A stretch of DNA of 64,000 bases from Sphingomonas_D zeicaulis (GCF_050433225.1 NZ_JBNPXQ010000001.1:1860001-1924000); one strand, 5' to 3'; positions 50,688 through 59,407 are shown, numbered from the stretch's first letter. Made by a program: numbers and translations. The notes: a model not told the origin generated them from the letters alone.

Positions 50688-51154
50688 CCGAGGATCGACC
50701 GCGCAGAAACGCCCCGCTCGCCGATCGTGCCGTCGACGATCGTGCGCGGCTCATGCGTCGATTTCGAGACCCGCCAACCCGCCGGGGTGCGGACATATTC
50801 GTCATGATAGAAGCTGCCGATCAGGCGGAAGCTGCCGGCACGTGGATCATAGGTCGAAAAGCCCAGGCTCCACCGCGCCGTCGCATTGTCGGCATCGAGG
50901 ATCTCGATCTCGCCATTGTGGATCTGGTGGACGTCGACGATCGGGCTGTTCACCGCGATCTGGGTGAACGCCTCGATCAGTCCGTCCGGCCCGAACTTGC
51001 CGACCGGCTGATAATCCAGCTCGGCATCGGGGGTGAAGCAGGCGCGGATCGCGTCCACATCCTTGGCGTCACAGGCGTTGAGATAGCGCGCCTTGAGCTT
51101 GCGGATCTCGCTCTCCGCCTCCAGCCGCGCGATGCGGGTTTCCAGATCAGCCAT
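50684..51154 (-). CDS. SnoaL/NTF2-fold protein C
   Basis: A 156-residue SnoaL_4-type protein: ARLEAESEIRKLKARYLNAC, DAKDVDAIRACFTPDAELDY, QIHNGEIEILDADNATARWS and GSFYHDEYVRTPAGWRVSKS, with the conserved Asp/His pattern of dehydratase-like members. Start overlaps the DUF1214 stop by eight bases (ATGGCTGA) and the end overlaps the acyl-CoA dehydrogenase by four. Substrate unknown. Confidence 0.85.
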   Translation of the reverse strand: MADLETRIARLEAESEIRKLKARYLNACDAKDVDAIRACFTPDAELDYQPVGKFGPDGLIEAFTQIAVNSPIVDVHQIHNGEIEILDADNATARWSLGFSTYDPRAGSFRLIGSFYHDEYVRTPAGWRVSKSTHEPRTIVDGTIGERGVSARSILG

Positions 51155-52238
51155 CGAGTCTCACCACCTTGGTCTGGGGAACGGGATGTTCGCTGGCACC
51201 GGTCCAGCGCAGCAGCATCGTGCCCTGGTCGTGCCCGGCGGTGTCGACCCAGTTGCCATGGCCGGGGTCGCGCGCGGCGACGACGATCGTCACCGACCCA
51301 TCCGCATTGGGCTTCGCGCTATGCTTGTTCACATGGACGCGATGGAACCGGTAATCGAGCGATTCCATCCAGATATTGTCGAGCTGGAAGTTCCAGAATG
51401 TGCAATCGGGCACCGGCGTTTCGATCACCAGCGCTTCGCCGGGCTCCAGCTTCCAATAGCCGTGCAAGTAGAAGATCGTCGGATCGCCGCCGGCCTTGAA
51501 GAACATCGTCTGGTCGGTGGTGGCGAGCTGGTTGAGCTGCTCCGCCTTGAACAGGTCGGTCCAGCGCAGAAAAGTCTTCGCCGTGCCCTCGACGAAGGCG
51601 ACCGCCTTGGTGAAGCCCTGTTCAAGCTTGGCCAGCGTCAGCGGCTCCGGCGTCGCGCGCGGCGGATCGATCGCCTCGATCTTCACCGTCGCCGGCACCT
51701 CATTGTCGCGATCGAGGAAGGTCTGGCGGACGAGCAGCATCGAGCTGTCGTCGGCAAGCTTCAGCCAATTGCCATTGGCATGATCCTTGGAGGCGATGAT
51801 CTCGAAGCTCCCATCTGCCTCGAAATGCATGTTGGCGGAATCGATCTCCCCGGTCGAGGCCATCGTGCCATCCACCGCATAGCGATTGGCCTTGGTGCCG
51901 AAGCTCAGGATCGGAACGGTACCGCGCTTGCCGGTGATGCGATAGCGCCGCGCGCCGTCGATCGAGGCGTTGAGGTAGAGATTGTCCGGATTGTCGGCGC
52001 CGATCTTCGCGGTCGGATGCGATGCCTGGTAGAAGGACGGAAAATCGGTGTCCGCATTCTCCATATGCATGTCGAGCGCGATGCGCAGCAGGCGCGAGAG
52101 ATAGCGATAGCCCTCCGCCTGGTCGATCGGCGAACCGGCGACTTCGGCGTTGAACACCAGTTCGCCGGTCTTCTCCAGCCGGCGGCAGAAGTCGCGCCAG
52201 GCCTCGCCCGGCGCGACGCGATCCCCACCCCGGCTCAT
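51147..52238 (-). CDS. DUF1214 domain protein
   Basis: A 363-residue protein of the DUF1214 type: GEAWRDFCRRLEKTGELVFN, YLSRLLRIALDMHMENADTD, then a beta-rich C-terminal half (DCTFWNFQLDNIWMESLDYR, VTIVVAARDPGHGNWVDTAG). Members are common in sphingomonad and actinobacterial degradation clusters, without established function, as far as I know. No signal peptide. The ATG at 52238 overlaps the SDR stop (ATGA); the upstream open stretch is antisense shadow. Confidence 0.8.
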   Translation of the reverse strand: MSRGGDRVAPGEAWRDFCRRLEKTGELVFNAEVAGSPIDQAEGYRYLSRLLRIALDMHMENADTDFPSFYQASHPTAKIGADNPDNLYLNASIDGARRYRITGKRGTVPILSFGTKANRYAVDGTMASTGEIDSANMHFEADGSFEIIASKDHANGNWLKLADDSSMLLVRQTFLDRDNEVPATVKIEAIDPPRATPEPLTLAKLEQGFTKAVAFVEGTAKTFLRWTDLFKAEQLNQLATTDQTMFFKAGGDPTIFYLHGYWKLEPGEALVIETPVPDCTFWNFQLDNIWMESLDYRFHRVHVNKHSAKPNADGSVTIVVAARDPGHGNWVDTAGHDQGTMLLRWTGASEHPVPQTKVVRLDG

Positions 52239-53011
52239 GGCGCCATATACTGGCCGCCATTGACGTCGAGCGACGCCCCGGAGACCACCTTGGCATAGTC
52301 GGAGACCATGAACAGCACCGCCTTGGCGCAATCCTCTTCAGGCGGAATGATGCCGATCGGGATGCGCGCGGTGATCTCGCCGACCACCTCGTCACGGTCG
52401 CGGCCACCCGCCACCTCGCGGTCGATATGGCCCCACACCGGCGCGCCACCGATCCAGCCCATCCGCGTGACGTTCACCCGGATGCCATATTTGCCGAAAT
52501 CCTTGGCCATGTGCCGGGTCAGCGCGTTCATGCCGCCCTTGCCGGCGGAATAGGCGCCCTCGCCCGGGAAGGGATTGACCGTCGACATTGTCGAGACGTT
52601 GACGATCGCGCCCTTCGAGGCCTTCAGCGCCTCGAGGCAGGCCTGCGCCATGCGCAGCGCGCCGGCGCAATTGACGTTGAAGACGGAGGCATATTCCTCG
52701 ACATCGGCGATGTCGGTCGGCAGCCATTCGCCGTGCATATAGGCGGAATTGATCAGCCCATCGATCTTGCCGAACGCATCCTCGGTCGCCTTCGCGAGCG
52801 CGCGGCATTGATCGGCGTTGGTCACGTCGGTCGGCAAGGCGATCGCCTCCCCGCCCTTCGCCTTGATGTCGGCGACCACCTCGTCGAGGAACGCCTTGTT
52901 GCGCGCGCCGAGGCCGACCTTCGCCCCCTCCGCCGCCGCGATCTTGGCAAGCGACTGCCCCATGCCGGGGCCTACGCCACTGACGACGATCACCTTGTCC
53001 TTAAGCAGCAT
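52235..53011 (-). CDS. SDR oxidoreductase 1
   Basis: A 258-residue short-chain dehydrogenase/reductase. NAD(P) motif VVSGVGPGMGQSLAKIAAAE, NSAYMHGEW in place of the usual NNAG, and the catalytic Ser (NVSTMSTVNPF) and YSAGK. It ends DYAKVVSGASLDVNGGQYMA, typical of classical SDRs. It overlaps the Old Yellow Enzyme gene by 11 bases at its start (ATG 53011) and the DUF1214 gene by four at its end. Redox partner and substrate unknown. Confidence 0.9.
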   Translation of the reverse strand: MLLKDKVIVVSGVGPGMGQSLAKIAAAEGAKVGLGARNKAFLDEVVADIKAKGGEAIALPTDVTNADQCRALAKATEDAFGKIDGLINSAYMHGEWLPTDIADVEEYASVFNVNCAGALRMAQACLEALKASKGAIVNVSTMSTVNPFPGEGAYSAGKGGMNALTRHMAKDFGKYGIRVNVTRMGWIGGAPVWGHIDREVAGGRDRDEVVGEITARIPIGIIPPEEDCAKAVLFMVSDYAKVVSGASLDVNGGQYMAP

Positions 53012-54242
53012 CAGCCATCTCCTCTCCCGCCCATATCCTGTTGAGTTTTGGGTCGATCTCATTCGCCGTCACCGGGCAGTGCGTGCCCGACGGGCCATAC
53101 ATCAATGCAACGCAGCGGTTGCACGCGGTGCAGCCGGAACGGTGCGCGGCATCCTCGCGCCAGCGCGCGACCAGATCCGGATCGTGGACCAGCGAGCGCG
53201 CCATCACCACCGCCTCGAAGCCCTCGGACAGCGCCAGTTCGGCCGCCGGCAGCGACAGCACGCCGCCGAGATAGCCGAGGCCGCAGGTCACCGCCGCGCG
53301 CACCTGCCGCGCCGCCTCGAGGAAATAGAGTTCGGAGAAGCGCACCGTCTTGGGCGTCGCCATCTTGAGCAGCTTGAACTGCAGCTTCGAAAGCCAGCCC
53401 GGCTGCATCGCCGCGAGATCGTCATAGGGCAGCGGGCTGGAGAACATCACATAGCTGGACTCGATGTTGCGCCCGCCGGACAGCACCAGCATGTCCGCGC
53501 CCGCTGCCTCGAGCGCGCGTGCGGTGACGATGCCGTCCTCCACCGTCGCGCCGCCCTTGGCGCCGTCATAGAGGTTCATCTTGGCGAGCACCGCGATGCG
53601 CGCGCCAACCGCCTGCTTCACCGCCGCCAGCACCTCTGCCGGGAAGCGCACCCGCTTCTCGGCGGTGCCGCCATAATCGTCACGCCGCTTATTGGAGAGC
53701 GGCGAGATGTACTGGTTGAGCAGATAGCCATGGCCCATATGCAGTTCGACCGCATCGAACCCCGCCTCCACCGCCAGCCGCGCCGCCGCGACGAACTCGT
53801 CGCGCACCTGATCCATGTCCGCGCGGTTCATCTGGCGCTGGAAATAGCGGCCCATGAGCACGCCCATCTTGTCGATCCCGCCCGAGGACGACATCGCCCG
53901 CGGCGTCGACAATTCCTTGTGCTGCACGAAGCTGCCGCCATGGGTGATCTGCGCCGAGATCAAGGCGCCCTCGGCATGCACGGCATCGGCGATCGCACGA
54001 TAATGCGGCACGCTGGTCGCGTTCATCACCCCCTGGCTGGCAAAGGTCCGTCCATCAGGCGAAACCGCGATATAGGCCAGCGTGGTCATGCCGACGCCGC
54101 CGGCGGCGAGGCGACGGTGGAATTCGAGTAGCGATCTGGTGGGGACGGAGTTGCGCGTCATCATTTCGTTCGCGCCCGAGCGGATGAAGCGGTTGGGCAG
54201 CGTGACGGGGCCGACTTTTATCGGCGTGAATGCGATGCTCAT
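53001..54242 (-). CDS. Old Yellow Enzyme-family flavin oxidoreductase
   Basis: A 413-residue FMN-binding TIM barrel of the NADH:flavin oxidoreductase family: FTPIKVGPVTLPNRFIRSGA, LISAQITHGG, AGFDAVELHMGHGYLLNQYI with SPLSNKRRDDYGG following, and EAVVMARSLVHDPDLVARWR. A C-terminal CTACNRC with a further Cys 11 residues later gives C-x2-C-x2-C-x11-C, close to the 4Fe-4S motif of 2,4-dienoyl-CoA reductase and bile-acid BaiCD/BaiH enzymes, one residue shorter than that motif. No second FAD/NAD domain follows. It would reduce an enone-type double bond. First gene of a six-gene unit. Confidence 0.9.
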   Translation of the reverse strand: MSIAFTPIKVGPVTLPNRFIRSGANEMMTRNSVPTRSLLEFHRRLAAGGVGMTTLAYIAVSPDGRTFASQGVMNATSVPHYRAIADAVHAEGALISAQITHGGSFVQHKELSTPRAMSSSGGIDKMGVLMGRYFQRQMNRADMDQVRDEFVAAARLAVEAGFDAVELHMGHGYLLNQYISPLSNKRRDDYGGTAEKRVRFPAEVLAAVKQAVGARIAVLAKMNLYDGAKGGATVEDGIVTARALEAAGADMLVLSGGRNIESSYVMFSSPLPYDDLAAMQPGWLSKLQFKLLKMATPKTVRFSELYFLEAARQVRAAVTCGLGYLGGVLSLPAAELALSEGFEAVVMARSLVHDPDLVARWREDAAHRSGCTACNRCVALMYGPSGTHCPVTANEIDPKLNRIWAGEEMADAA

Positions 54243-54261
54243 TGGGATAGCTCCCTTCGAA

Positions 54262-54397
54262 GCCCCTCCCCTTCAGGGGAGGGGTTAAGGTGAGGGCGAG
54301 CGCGGCAAGCCAGACGACCGACCGTCGCGCCAAACCGCCGATATCGAGCGAGGGCTTTGACTCCCCCGCCCCACCCCCTCCCCTCAAGGGGAGGGGC
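54262..54397. repeat. Paired palindromic CCCCTCCCCT elements
   Basis: The gap before the Old Yellow Enzyme gene carries gcccctccccttcagggg with aggggtt following (54263-54286) and ccaccccctcccctcaaggg with gaggggc following (54371-54397), each a near-perfect palindrome, in the form seen again at 13.1 kb. Between them is gcaagccagacgaccgaccg with nothing gene-like. Part of a dispersed GC-rich repeat family. Confidence 0.6.
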
Positions 54398-54432
54398 TAG
54401 GTTCGGCGCGACCTCAGCTGTCATCGCCCACC

Positions 54433-55194
54433 TCAATCGAAATTCGCCTGGCCGCCATCCAGCGGCACCGTCGCCCCCGTCAGATAGCCGAACTCCGGGC
54501 CGCACAGTGCCGCAACTGCCCGGCCGATATCCTCTTCACAACGCCCCACCCGGCGCAGGGGAATCGTCCGGAAGAACGCCTCGGCCTCGTCCGGCCGCGC
54601 CTCGATCCAGGCCTTGAGGCCTGGCGAGTCCGCGTGCGGCGCGATGGTCAGCGCGCGGATGCCGTCCGGACCCCATTCGGCAGCGGCGGCGCGGGTCAGC
54701 ACGCGCGTCGCCTCCTTCACCGCCGCATAGGCGCCATAGCCGCTCATATCCCATCGCCGCGCCGCCGAGGTGGCGAGGTTGACGATGACCCCGCCCGCGG
54801 CGCGCGAAAGGTGCGGGTGGCACGCCTTCATCAATCGGAAGCTCGCCAGCGGGCCGGACGCGAAGCCGGCTTCGAACGCCGCGTCGGTCACATCCGCAAG
54901 CGGACCCAATGGCACTTCCTGCGCATTGTTGACGAGGATATCGATGCCGCCGAGCGCCGCCGCGACAGCATGGACCAGCCCAGCGATCGACGCCGGATCC
55001 TTCACATCGCAGGCGAAGGCCTCCGCCTGTCCGCCGGCGCTCGCGATCTCCGCCGCGACGCTCTCCACCTTGGCCTGCGTGCGGCCAACCACCGCGACCC
55101 GGGCGCCGGCCGCGGCCATCGCAAGCGCGATACCCCGGCCGACGCCCTGCCCCGCCCCCGTGACCAGTGCCACCTTGCCGTCGAGCGTTCCCAT
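54433..55194 (-). CDS. SDR oxidoreductase 2
   Basis: A 253-residue SDR with VTGAGQGVGRGIALAMAAAG, the NNAQ variant in GGIDILVNNAQEVPLG, Ser in VNLATSAARRW and catalytic YAAVK (GYGAYAAVKEATRVL). The final EFGYLTGATVPLDGGQANFD is the standard C-terminus. Starts three bases after the preceding SDR's stop, so both are read together from 55989. Confidence 0.9.
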   Translation of the reverse strand: MGTLDGKVALVTGAGQGVGRGIALAMAAAGARVAVVGRTQAKVESVAAEIASAGGQAEAFACDVKDPASIAGLVHAVAAALGGIDILVNNAQEVPLGPLADVTDAAFEAGFASGPLASFRLMKACHPHLSRAAGGVIVNLATSAARRWDMSGYGAYAAVKEATRVLTRAAAAEWGPDGIRALTIAPHADSPGLKAWIEARPDEAEAFFRTIPLRRVGRCEEDIGRAVAALCGPEFGYLTGATVPLDGGQANFD

Positions 55195-55197
55195 GGT

Positions 55198-55989
55198 TCA
55201 GGCCATCAGGCTCGGCGCGCAGCCGGGCAGCGCCGGTTCGTAATGACCCGCCGTCCAGCCGCCATCGACAGCAATCTCGGCGCCGCTGATGTAGCTCGCC
55301 TCGTCGCTGCATACGAAAAGGGTGGCGCGTGCGATCTCCTCAGGCTCGCCGATGCGCTGTAGCGGCACACGCCTGAAATGGCGTGCGTTGACCGCTTCCG
55401 CCGTCTCGCCGCCGGGATTGCCCATCTCCGTATTCACCCCGCCAGGGTGGATCGAGACGACGCGGATGCCGCACGGCCCGAATTCATAAGCATAGGATTT
55501 GGTGATGCCGCGCACCGCCCATTTGCTGGCGGTATAGGCGACGAGACCATTGCAGCCGCGCAGCCCGTCCACCGACGAGATGTTGACGATCACGCCCTTG
55601 CCATTCGCCTTCAGCGCCGGCACCGCATGCTTCACCCCCATCATCGTGCCGATGAGGTTGATGCCGAGCACGCGCTCGACATCCGCCTTGCGCAATTCCT
55701 CGGCGGCGCCAAAATGGGTTACCGCGGCGTTGTTGACGAGGATGTCGAGCTTGCCGAACCGCTCCCCTGCGTGCGCCACGATCGCGGCCCAATCCTCTTC
55801 CTCGCGCACGTCCAGTCGCCGGAAGGATGCCGCGTCGCCGATCTCGGCTGCGACCGCATGGCCCTTCTCGTCCAGCACGTCGCCCAGCACCACCTTCGCC
55901 CCTTCCGAAGCGAAGAGCCGCGCGGTCGCCGCACCCATCCCCTGTGCTGCGCCACTGATGATCGCAACCTTGCCGGCGAGTCGTCCCAT
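55198..55989 (-). CDS. SDR oxidoreductase 3
   Basis: A 263-residue SDR resembling 3-alpha/20-beta-hydroxysteroid dehydrogenase-type enzymes: IISGAAQGMGAATARLFASE, LDILVNNAAVTHFG, Ser in VNISSVDGLRG and YTASK (LVAYTASKWAVRGI), then VVSIHPGGVNTEMG and YISGAEIAVDGGW. ATG 55989 is six bases after AGGAGG; the in-frame ATG at 55995 is too close. It is divergent from SDR 4, with the island operator between them. Confidence 0.9.
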   Translation of the reverse strand: MGRLAGKVAIISGAAQGMGAATARLFASEGAKVVLGDVLDEKGHAVAAEIGDAASFRRLDVREEEDWAAIVAHAGERFGKLDILVNNAAVTHFGAAEELRKADVERVLGINLIGTMMGVKHAVPALKANGKGVIVNISSVDGLRGCNGLVAYTASKWAVRGITKSYAYEFGPCGIRVVSIHPGGVNTEMGNPGGETAEAVNARHFRRVPLQRIGEPEEIARATLFVCSDEASYISGAEIAVDGGWTAGHYEPALPGCAPSLMA

Positions 55990-56025
55990 CCGCATCCTCC
56001 TGTCGGCCGGCTGACACCGGCTCTG

Positions 56026-56077
56026 TTACGCAAGACTCGGCATATCGACGCAATATGTCAAGCTTTGCGTGTTGATT
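56026..56077. promoter_or_regulatory. Island operator, site B, with divergent promoter elements
   Basis: The gap between divergent SDR genes holds ttacgcaa (56026-56033), acgcaa (56048-56053) and tttgcgt (56064-56070). On the minus strand ACGCAAAGC runs into TTGACA (56056-56061), the same arrangement as ACGCAAAGCG-TTGACG at site A. On the plus strand TTTGCGTG abuts TTGATT (56072-56077), with AT-rich gcaatttaa 17-18 bases on. This suggests one regulator acting on both divergent units. Confidence 0.55.
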
Positions 56078-56160
56078 TGCGAACTTCATTCTGCAATTTA
56101 ACGAACCGAAACGAGCAATCCGCCGGAATGCGAAGCGGATGCCAGCCGAGAGGATCGGGC

Positions 56161-56934
56161 ATGACAGAAGCGATTTTCCCTAAAGGCGCTGCCATGGTGA
56201 TGGGCGGCACCGGTGGTCTCGGCGCCGCCGCCGCGCGCGCGCTGGCTCGCGACGGCAGCGATATCGCGCTGTGCTTCCGGTCGAAGCGCGATGCCGCCGA
56301 GGCCATCGCCGACGAATTGCGCGACTTTGGTCGCAGCGTTTCGCTCCACGCGGTCGACGCAACCGATCCGGCGACGATCGATGCCGCGCGCGACGCCGCC
56401 GTCGCCACGCACGGCCGCGTCCACACCATGGTGTGGGCGGCGGGGCCGCTGGTCGACCAGCTCTATCTCTCGCAGACGCCGCTGGAGAAATGGAAGCGCG
56501 CGATCGACGTCGAGGTCCACGGTTTCTTCGCCGCCACCCAGGCACTGATCCCGCATTTCCGCGAACAGGGCGGCGGCTCCTTCGTCCATCTCGGCTCGGC
56601 GGGCGATCTCGCCTGGCCGCCGCGCGACGGCCTGTCGGTGGCGCCCAAGGCCGCCAACGAGTCGCTGGTGCGCGGCATCGCGCGCGAGGAAGGCGGCCAT
56701 GGCATCCGCGCCAACACCGTGCTGGTCGGCGTGATCGACGCGGGCATGTTCCACGAACTGCTCACCCAGGGCCAGTTCGACGACAAATGGGTCGCCGAGG
56801 TGAAGGCGCAACTGCCGCTCGGCCGCTGGGGCCAGGCGGAGGAGATCGGCCACGCCGTCTCCTTCCTCGCCTCGACACGCGCAGGCTACACCACCGGACA
56901 ACAACTCGCCGTAGCGGGCGGCTACGGCATCTGA
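56161..56934 (+). CDS. SDR-family protein 4 lacking the catalytic tyrosine
   Basis: A 257-residue SDR: cofactor motif MVMGGTGGLGAAAARALARD, WAAGPLVDQLYLSQ in place of NNAG, Ser in FVHLGSAGDLAW. The position that should be Y-x-x-x-K reads S-V-A-P-K (GLSVAPKAANESL), so the catalytic Tyr is replaced by Ser while Lys stays. The end (TRAGYTTGQQLAVAGGYGI) is standard. It may bind NAD(P) and act in an atypical way. First gene of a four-gene plus-strand unit; AGAGG stands before the ATG at 56161. Confidence 0.88.
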   Translation: MTEAIFPKGAAMVMGGTGGLGAAAARALARDGSDIALCFRSKRDAAEAIADELRDFGRSVSLHAVDATDPATIDAARDAAVATHGRVHTMVWAAGPLVDQLYLSQTPLEKWKRAIDVEVHGFFAATQALIPHFREQGGGSFVHLGSAGDLAWPPRDGLSVAPKAANESLVRGIAREEGGHGIRANTVLVGVIDAGMFHELLTQGQFDDKWVAEVKAQLPLGRWGQAEEIGHAVSFLASTRAGYTTGQQLAVAGGYGI

Positions 56935-56954
56935 TCGAGCGGAGGGGAAAGACT

Positions 56955-58121
56955 ATGAGCCAGGTAAGCGACCGCGCGACGCTCGCCGCGCGCGCCGAGG
57001 CGGCGACGGGGTTGAGCGATTTCGGGGATCCGTGGATCTTCGAAAATCTCGACGCACTGATCCCGGTGCTCAACAGTGAGTCCGAGCTGACCGAGATCGG
57101 TGTGGCGGGTGCCGAGACGATGATCGTCACCGCGCTGTCCAACCGCCTGCGTCATGTTCAGCTCATCAAGGATCATCCCGAGATCCTCGATGAGGAGATC
57201 GATGTCGCCGCGGTCGTCGTCGGCCTGCCGCGCACCGGCAGCACGATGCTCCATCGCATGCTCTCCTCGGCGCCGGGGATGACTGGAGTAAAATGGTGGG
57301 AGGCGCAGAATTATGCACCGTTCGCGGACGAGCAGCCGGGGAATCCCGAGCCGCGTCGCGAAGCCGCCAAATATTATCTCGATTACATGCTCGAACATGC
57401 ACCCGACCTGATGTCGATCCATCCGATGAGCATCGACCAGTCGGACGAGGAACTCATCATCCTCGGCCTTCTGTTCTCGTCTACGATGATCGAGGGGATG
57501 TATTACGTTCCGAGCTACGCCCGCTGGCTTGTCGAGAACAGCCGCACGCGCTGCTATGCGGATCTCAAGGAGATTCTGCAGTCACTTCAGTGGCAGGACA
57601 AGGGGCGCAAGGGTGCGAAATGGGTGCTCAAGACGCCGGGCCACCTGATGGCTCTGGACGGCGTTCTCGAGACCTTCCCAGACGCGAAGATCGTGATGAC
57701 GCACCGCGATCCGGTGCAGACCGTCCCCTCCTACTGCTCGATGATGACGACGCTCTATCACATGGCGTCGACGGTCGATCGCGAACGGATCGGTGCCTTC
57801 TGGGAAAAGCGCCTCGCCGAACTGCTCGACCTGTTCATGTCGGTGCGCAGCAAGGCCGGCGCGGAGAGCTTTATCGACGTCCGCTACACCGACACCACCA
57901 CCAAGCCGATCGAGGAAGGCAAGCGCGTGCTGACCGAGGCCGGCATCACTGTGACACCGGAAATCGTGGCCGGCATGGCCGAATGGGTCGAGGCCAACAA
58001 GCGCGAGGGCCGCGCGCCGCACCGCTATGCGCTTGAGGATTTCGGCCTCACTCGTGAACAGGTGGAGCATGATTTCGCCGACTATCGCGCCGCCTTCCTC
58101 AACGAAAAGGTGCCGGCATGA
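56955..58121 (+). CDS. Sulfotransferase-family protein
   Basis: A 388-residue sulfotransferase-fold protein. VVVGLPRTGSTMLHRMLSSA at about residue 87 is the 5'-phosphosulfate (PSB) loop, and AKIVMTHRDPVQTVPSYCSM near residue 245 carries the Arg/Ser of the 3'-phosphate-binding region. The N-terminal 80 residues are an extra helical domain. Family members transfer sulfate from PAPS to hydroxyls, though many bacterial ones are uncharacterised and may have other roles. Follows SDR 4 by 20 bases with ggagggg as Shine-Dalgarno; overlaps the next gene by four bases. Confidence 0.85.
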   Translation: MSQVSDRATLAARAEAATGLSDFGDPWIFENLDALIPVLNSESELTEIGVAGAETMIVTALSNRLRHVQLIKDHPEILDEEIDVAAVVVGLPRTGSTMLHRMLSSAPGMTGVKWWEAQNYAPFADEQPGNPEPRREAAKYYLDYMLEHAPDLMSIHPMSIDQSDEELIILGLLFSSTMIEGMYYVPSYARWLVENSRTRCYADLKEILQSLQWQDKGRKGAKWVLKTPGHLMALDGVLETFPDAKIVMTHRDPVQTVPSYCSMMTTLYHMASTVDRERIGAFWEKRLAELLDLFMSVRSKAGAESFIDVRYTDTTTKPIEEGKRVLTEAGITVTPEIVAGMAEWVEANKREGRAPHRYALEDFGLTREQVEHDFADYRAAFLNEKVPA

Positions 58122-58567
58122 GCCCGCTCGACACGCTGATCGCGATCGAGGCGGTCAAGCGCTGCAAGGCGGAATATTTCCGCTGCATCGACGAGCAGGA
58201 CTGGGAGGCGCTGGTCGCCAACTTCACGCCCGACGCCGAAACCGACATGCGCGAGGCGGTGGAGCCGCACAATCCGGACCTGCTGTCGCACGATCCCAGG
58301 GCGTTCGCGCAGAACAACGCTTTTGTGCTGGGCCAGGTGAAGACCGCCCATTTCGGCTATATGCCGCGGATCGACATCGTCTCGGAGACCGAGGCTAAGG
58401 CGATCTGGTCGATGGAGGACTGGCTCTGGGTGCCCGAGGGGCATCCGGTGCTCCCACCCGGGCGGATGCATGGCTGGGGCCATTATGAGGATCGCTATAC
58501 GAAGGTCGGCGATCGCTGGCTGATGTCGGCGACGCGGCTGACCCGCATCAAGCTGGAATATAGCTGA
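58118..58567 (+). CDS. SnoaL/NTF2-fold protein D
   Basis: A 149-residue SnoaL_4-type protein: LIAIEAVKRCKAEYFRCIDE, QDWEALVANFTPDAETDMRE, TAHFGYMPRIDIVSETEAKA and GHYEDRYTKVGDRWLMSATR. It carries the usual Asp and His positions of dehydratase-like members and a distinctive insert (EPHNPDLLSHDPRAFAQNNA). Coupled by ATGA to the sulfotransferase and by one base (TGATG) to the next SDR. Confidence 0.87.
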   Translation: MSPLDTLIAIEAVKRCKAEYFRCIDEQDWEALVANFTPDAETDMREAVEPHNPDLLSHDPRAFAQNNAFVLGQVKTAHFGYMPRIDIVSETEAKAIWSMEDWLWVPEGHPVLPPGRMHGWGHYEDRYTKVGDRWLMSATRLTRIKLEYS

Positions 58568-59367
58568 TGCTTGGCCCTCTCGATGGCAAGCGTGCACTCG
58601 TCACCGGTTCGAGTTCCGGGCTTGGGGAAGGCATCGCGCTGCGGCTCGCGCAGGAAGGTGCCGCGGTCTGCCTGCACGGGCGCGATGAGGAACGACTGGC
58701 GGCCGCACGTGCCCGGGTGGCGCAGGCGGGCGGCGTCGTCCATGCCGTCAGTGGTTCGCTCTCCGACGACGACGGCGCAGCCGCCGTGTTCGCGGGCGCC
58801 GAGGCCGCGCTCGGCGGCATCGACATCCTCGTCAACAATGCCGGTGGCGAATCTGCCGGCACCGGCACCATGCAATGGCTCGATGTCGACGCGGAGCTTT
58901 GGAACAGGGCTTACAACTCGAACGTCGGCTCGATCGTGCGGCTGGTGCGGCTGGCGGTGCCCGGCATGCGCGAACGCGGGTGGGGCCGGTTCATCCAGCT
59001 GTCCAGCGAAAGCGCCGATTTTCCGATGACGGTGATCCCCGACTATCAGGCTGCGAAGCTGGCGATCCGATCGCTCACCCGCAGCTTGGCAATGGCGCTG
59101 TCGCGCACCGGCATCACCAGCAACAGCATCAGCCCCGGCCTTACCCATTCGGACGGGCCCGACCGCTGGCTGAAAGGCATGGCGAAGACGCAGGGGTGGG
59201 ACGATGACTGGGCATCGATCACCGCCCATGTGCAGGACGAGATGATCTCCAACTTCGCCGGACGCATCGGCGAACCCGCCGATATCGCGCATGTCGTCGC
59301 CTTCCTGGCCGATCCGCGCGCGGGCTTCATCAACGGCATCGACATTCCGGCGAATGGCGGCCGTTGA
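58567..59367 (+). CDS. SDR oxidoreductase 5
   Basis: A 266-residue SDR: VTGSSSGLGEGIALRLAQEG, GGIDILVNNAGGESAG, catalytic Ser in IQLSSESADFP and YQAAK (VIPDYQAAKLAIRSL), then NSISPGLTHSDGP. All key residues are present. It shares one base with the previous gene and is followed by a strong hairpin, so it closes the plus-strand unit 56161-59367. Confidence 0.92.
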   Translation: MLGPLDGKRALVTGSSSGLGEGIALRLAQEGAAVCLHGRDEERLAAARARVAQAGGVVHAVSGSLSDDDGAAAVFAGAEAALGGIDILVNNAGGESAGTGTMQWLDVDAELWNRAYNSNVGSIVRLVRLAVPGMRERGWGRFIQLSSESADFPMTVIPDYQAAKLAIRSLTRSLAMALSRTGITSNSISPGLTHSDGPDRWLKGMAKTQGWDDDWASITAHVQDEMISNFAGRIGEPADIAHVVAFLADPRAGFINGIDIPANGGR

Positions 59368-59407
59368 CCTTTGGGCTGAAACATTCCGAAAGTAGTGGCA
59401 AATAAGA

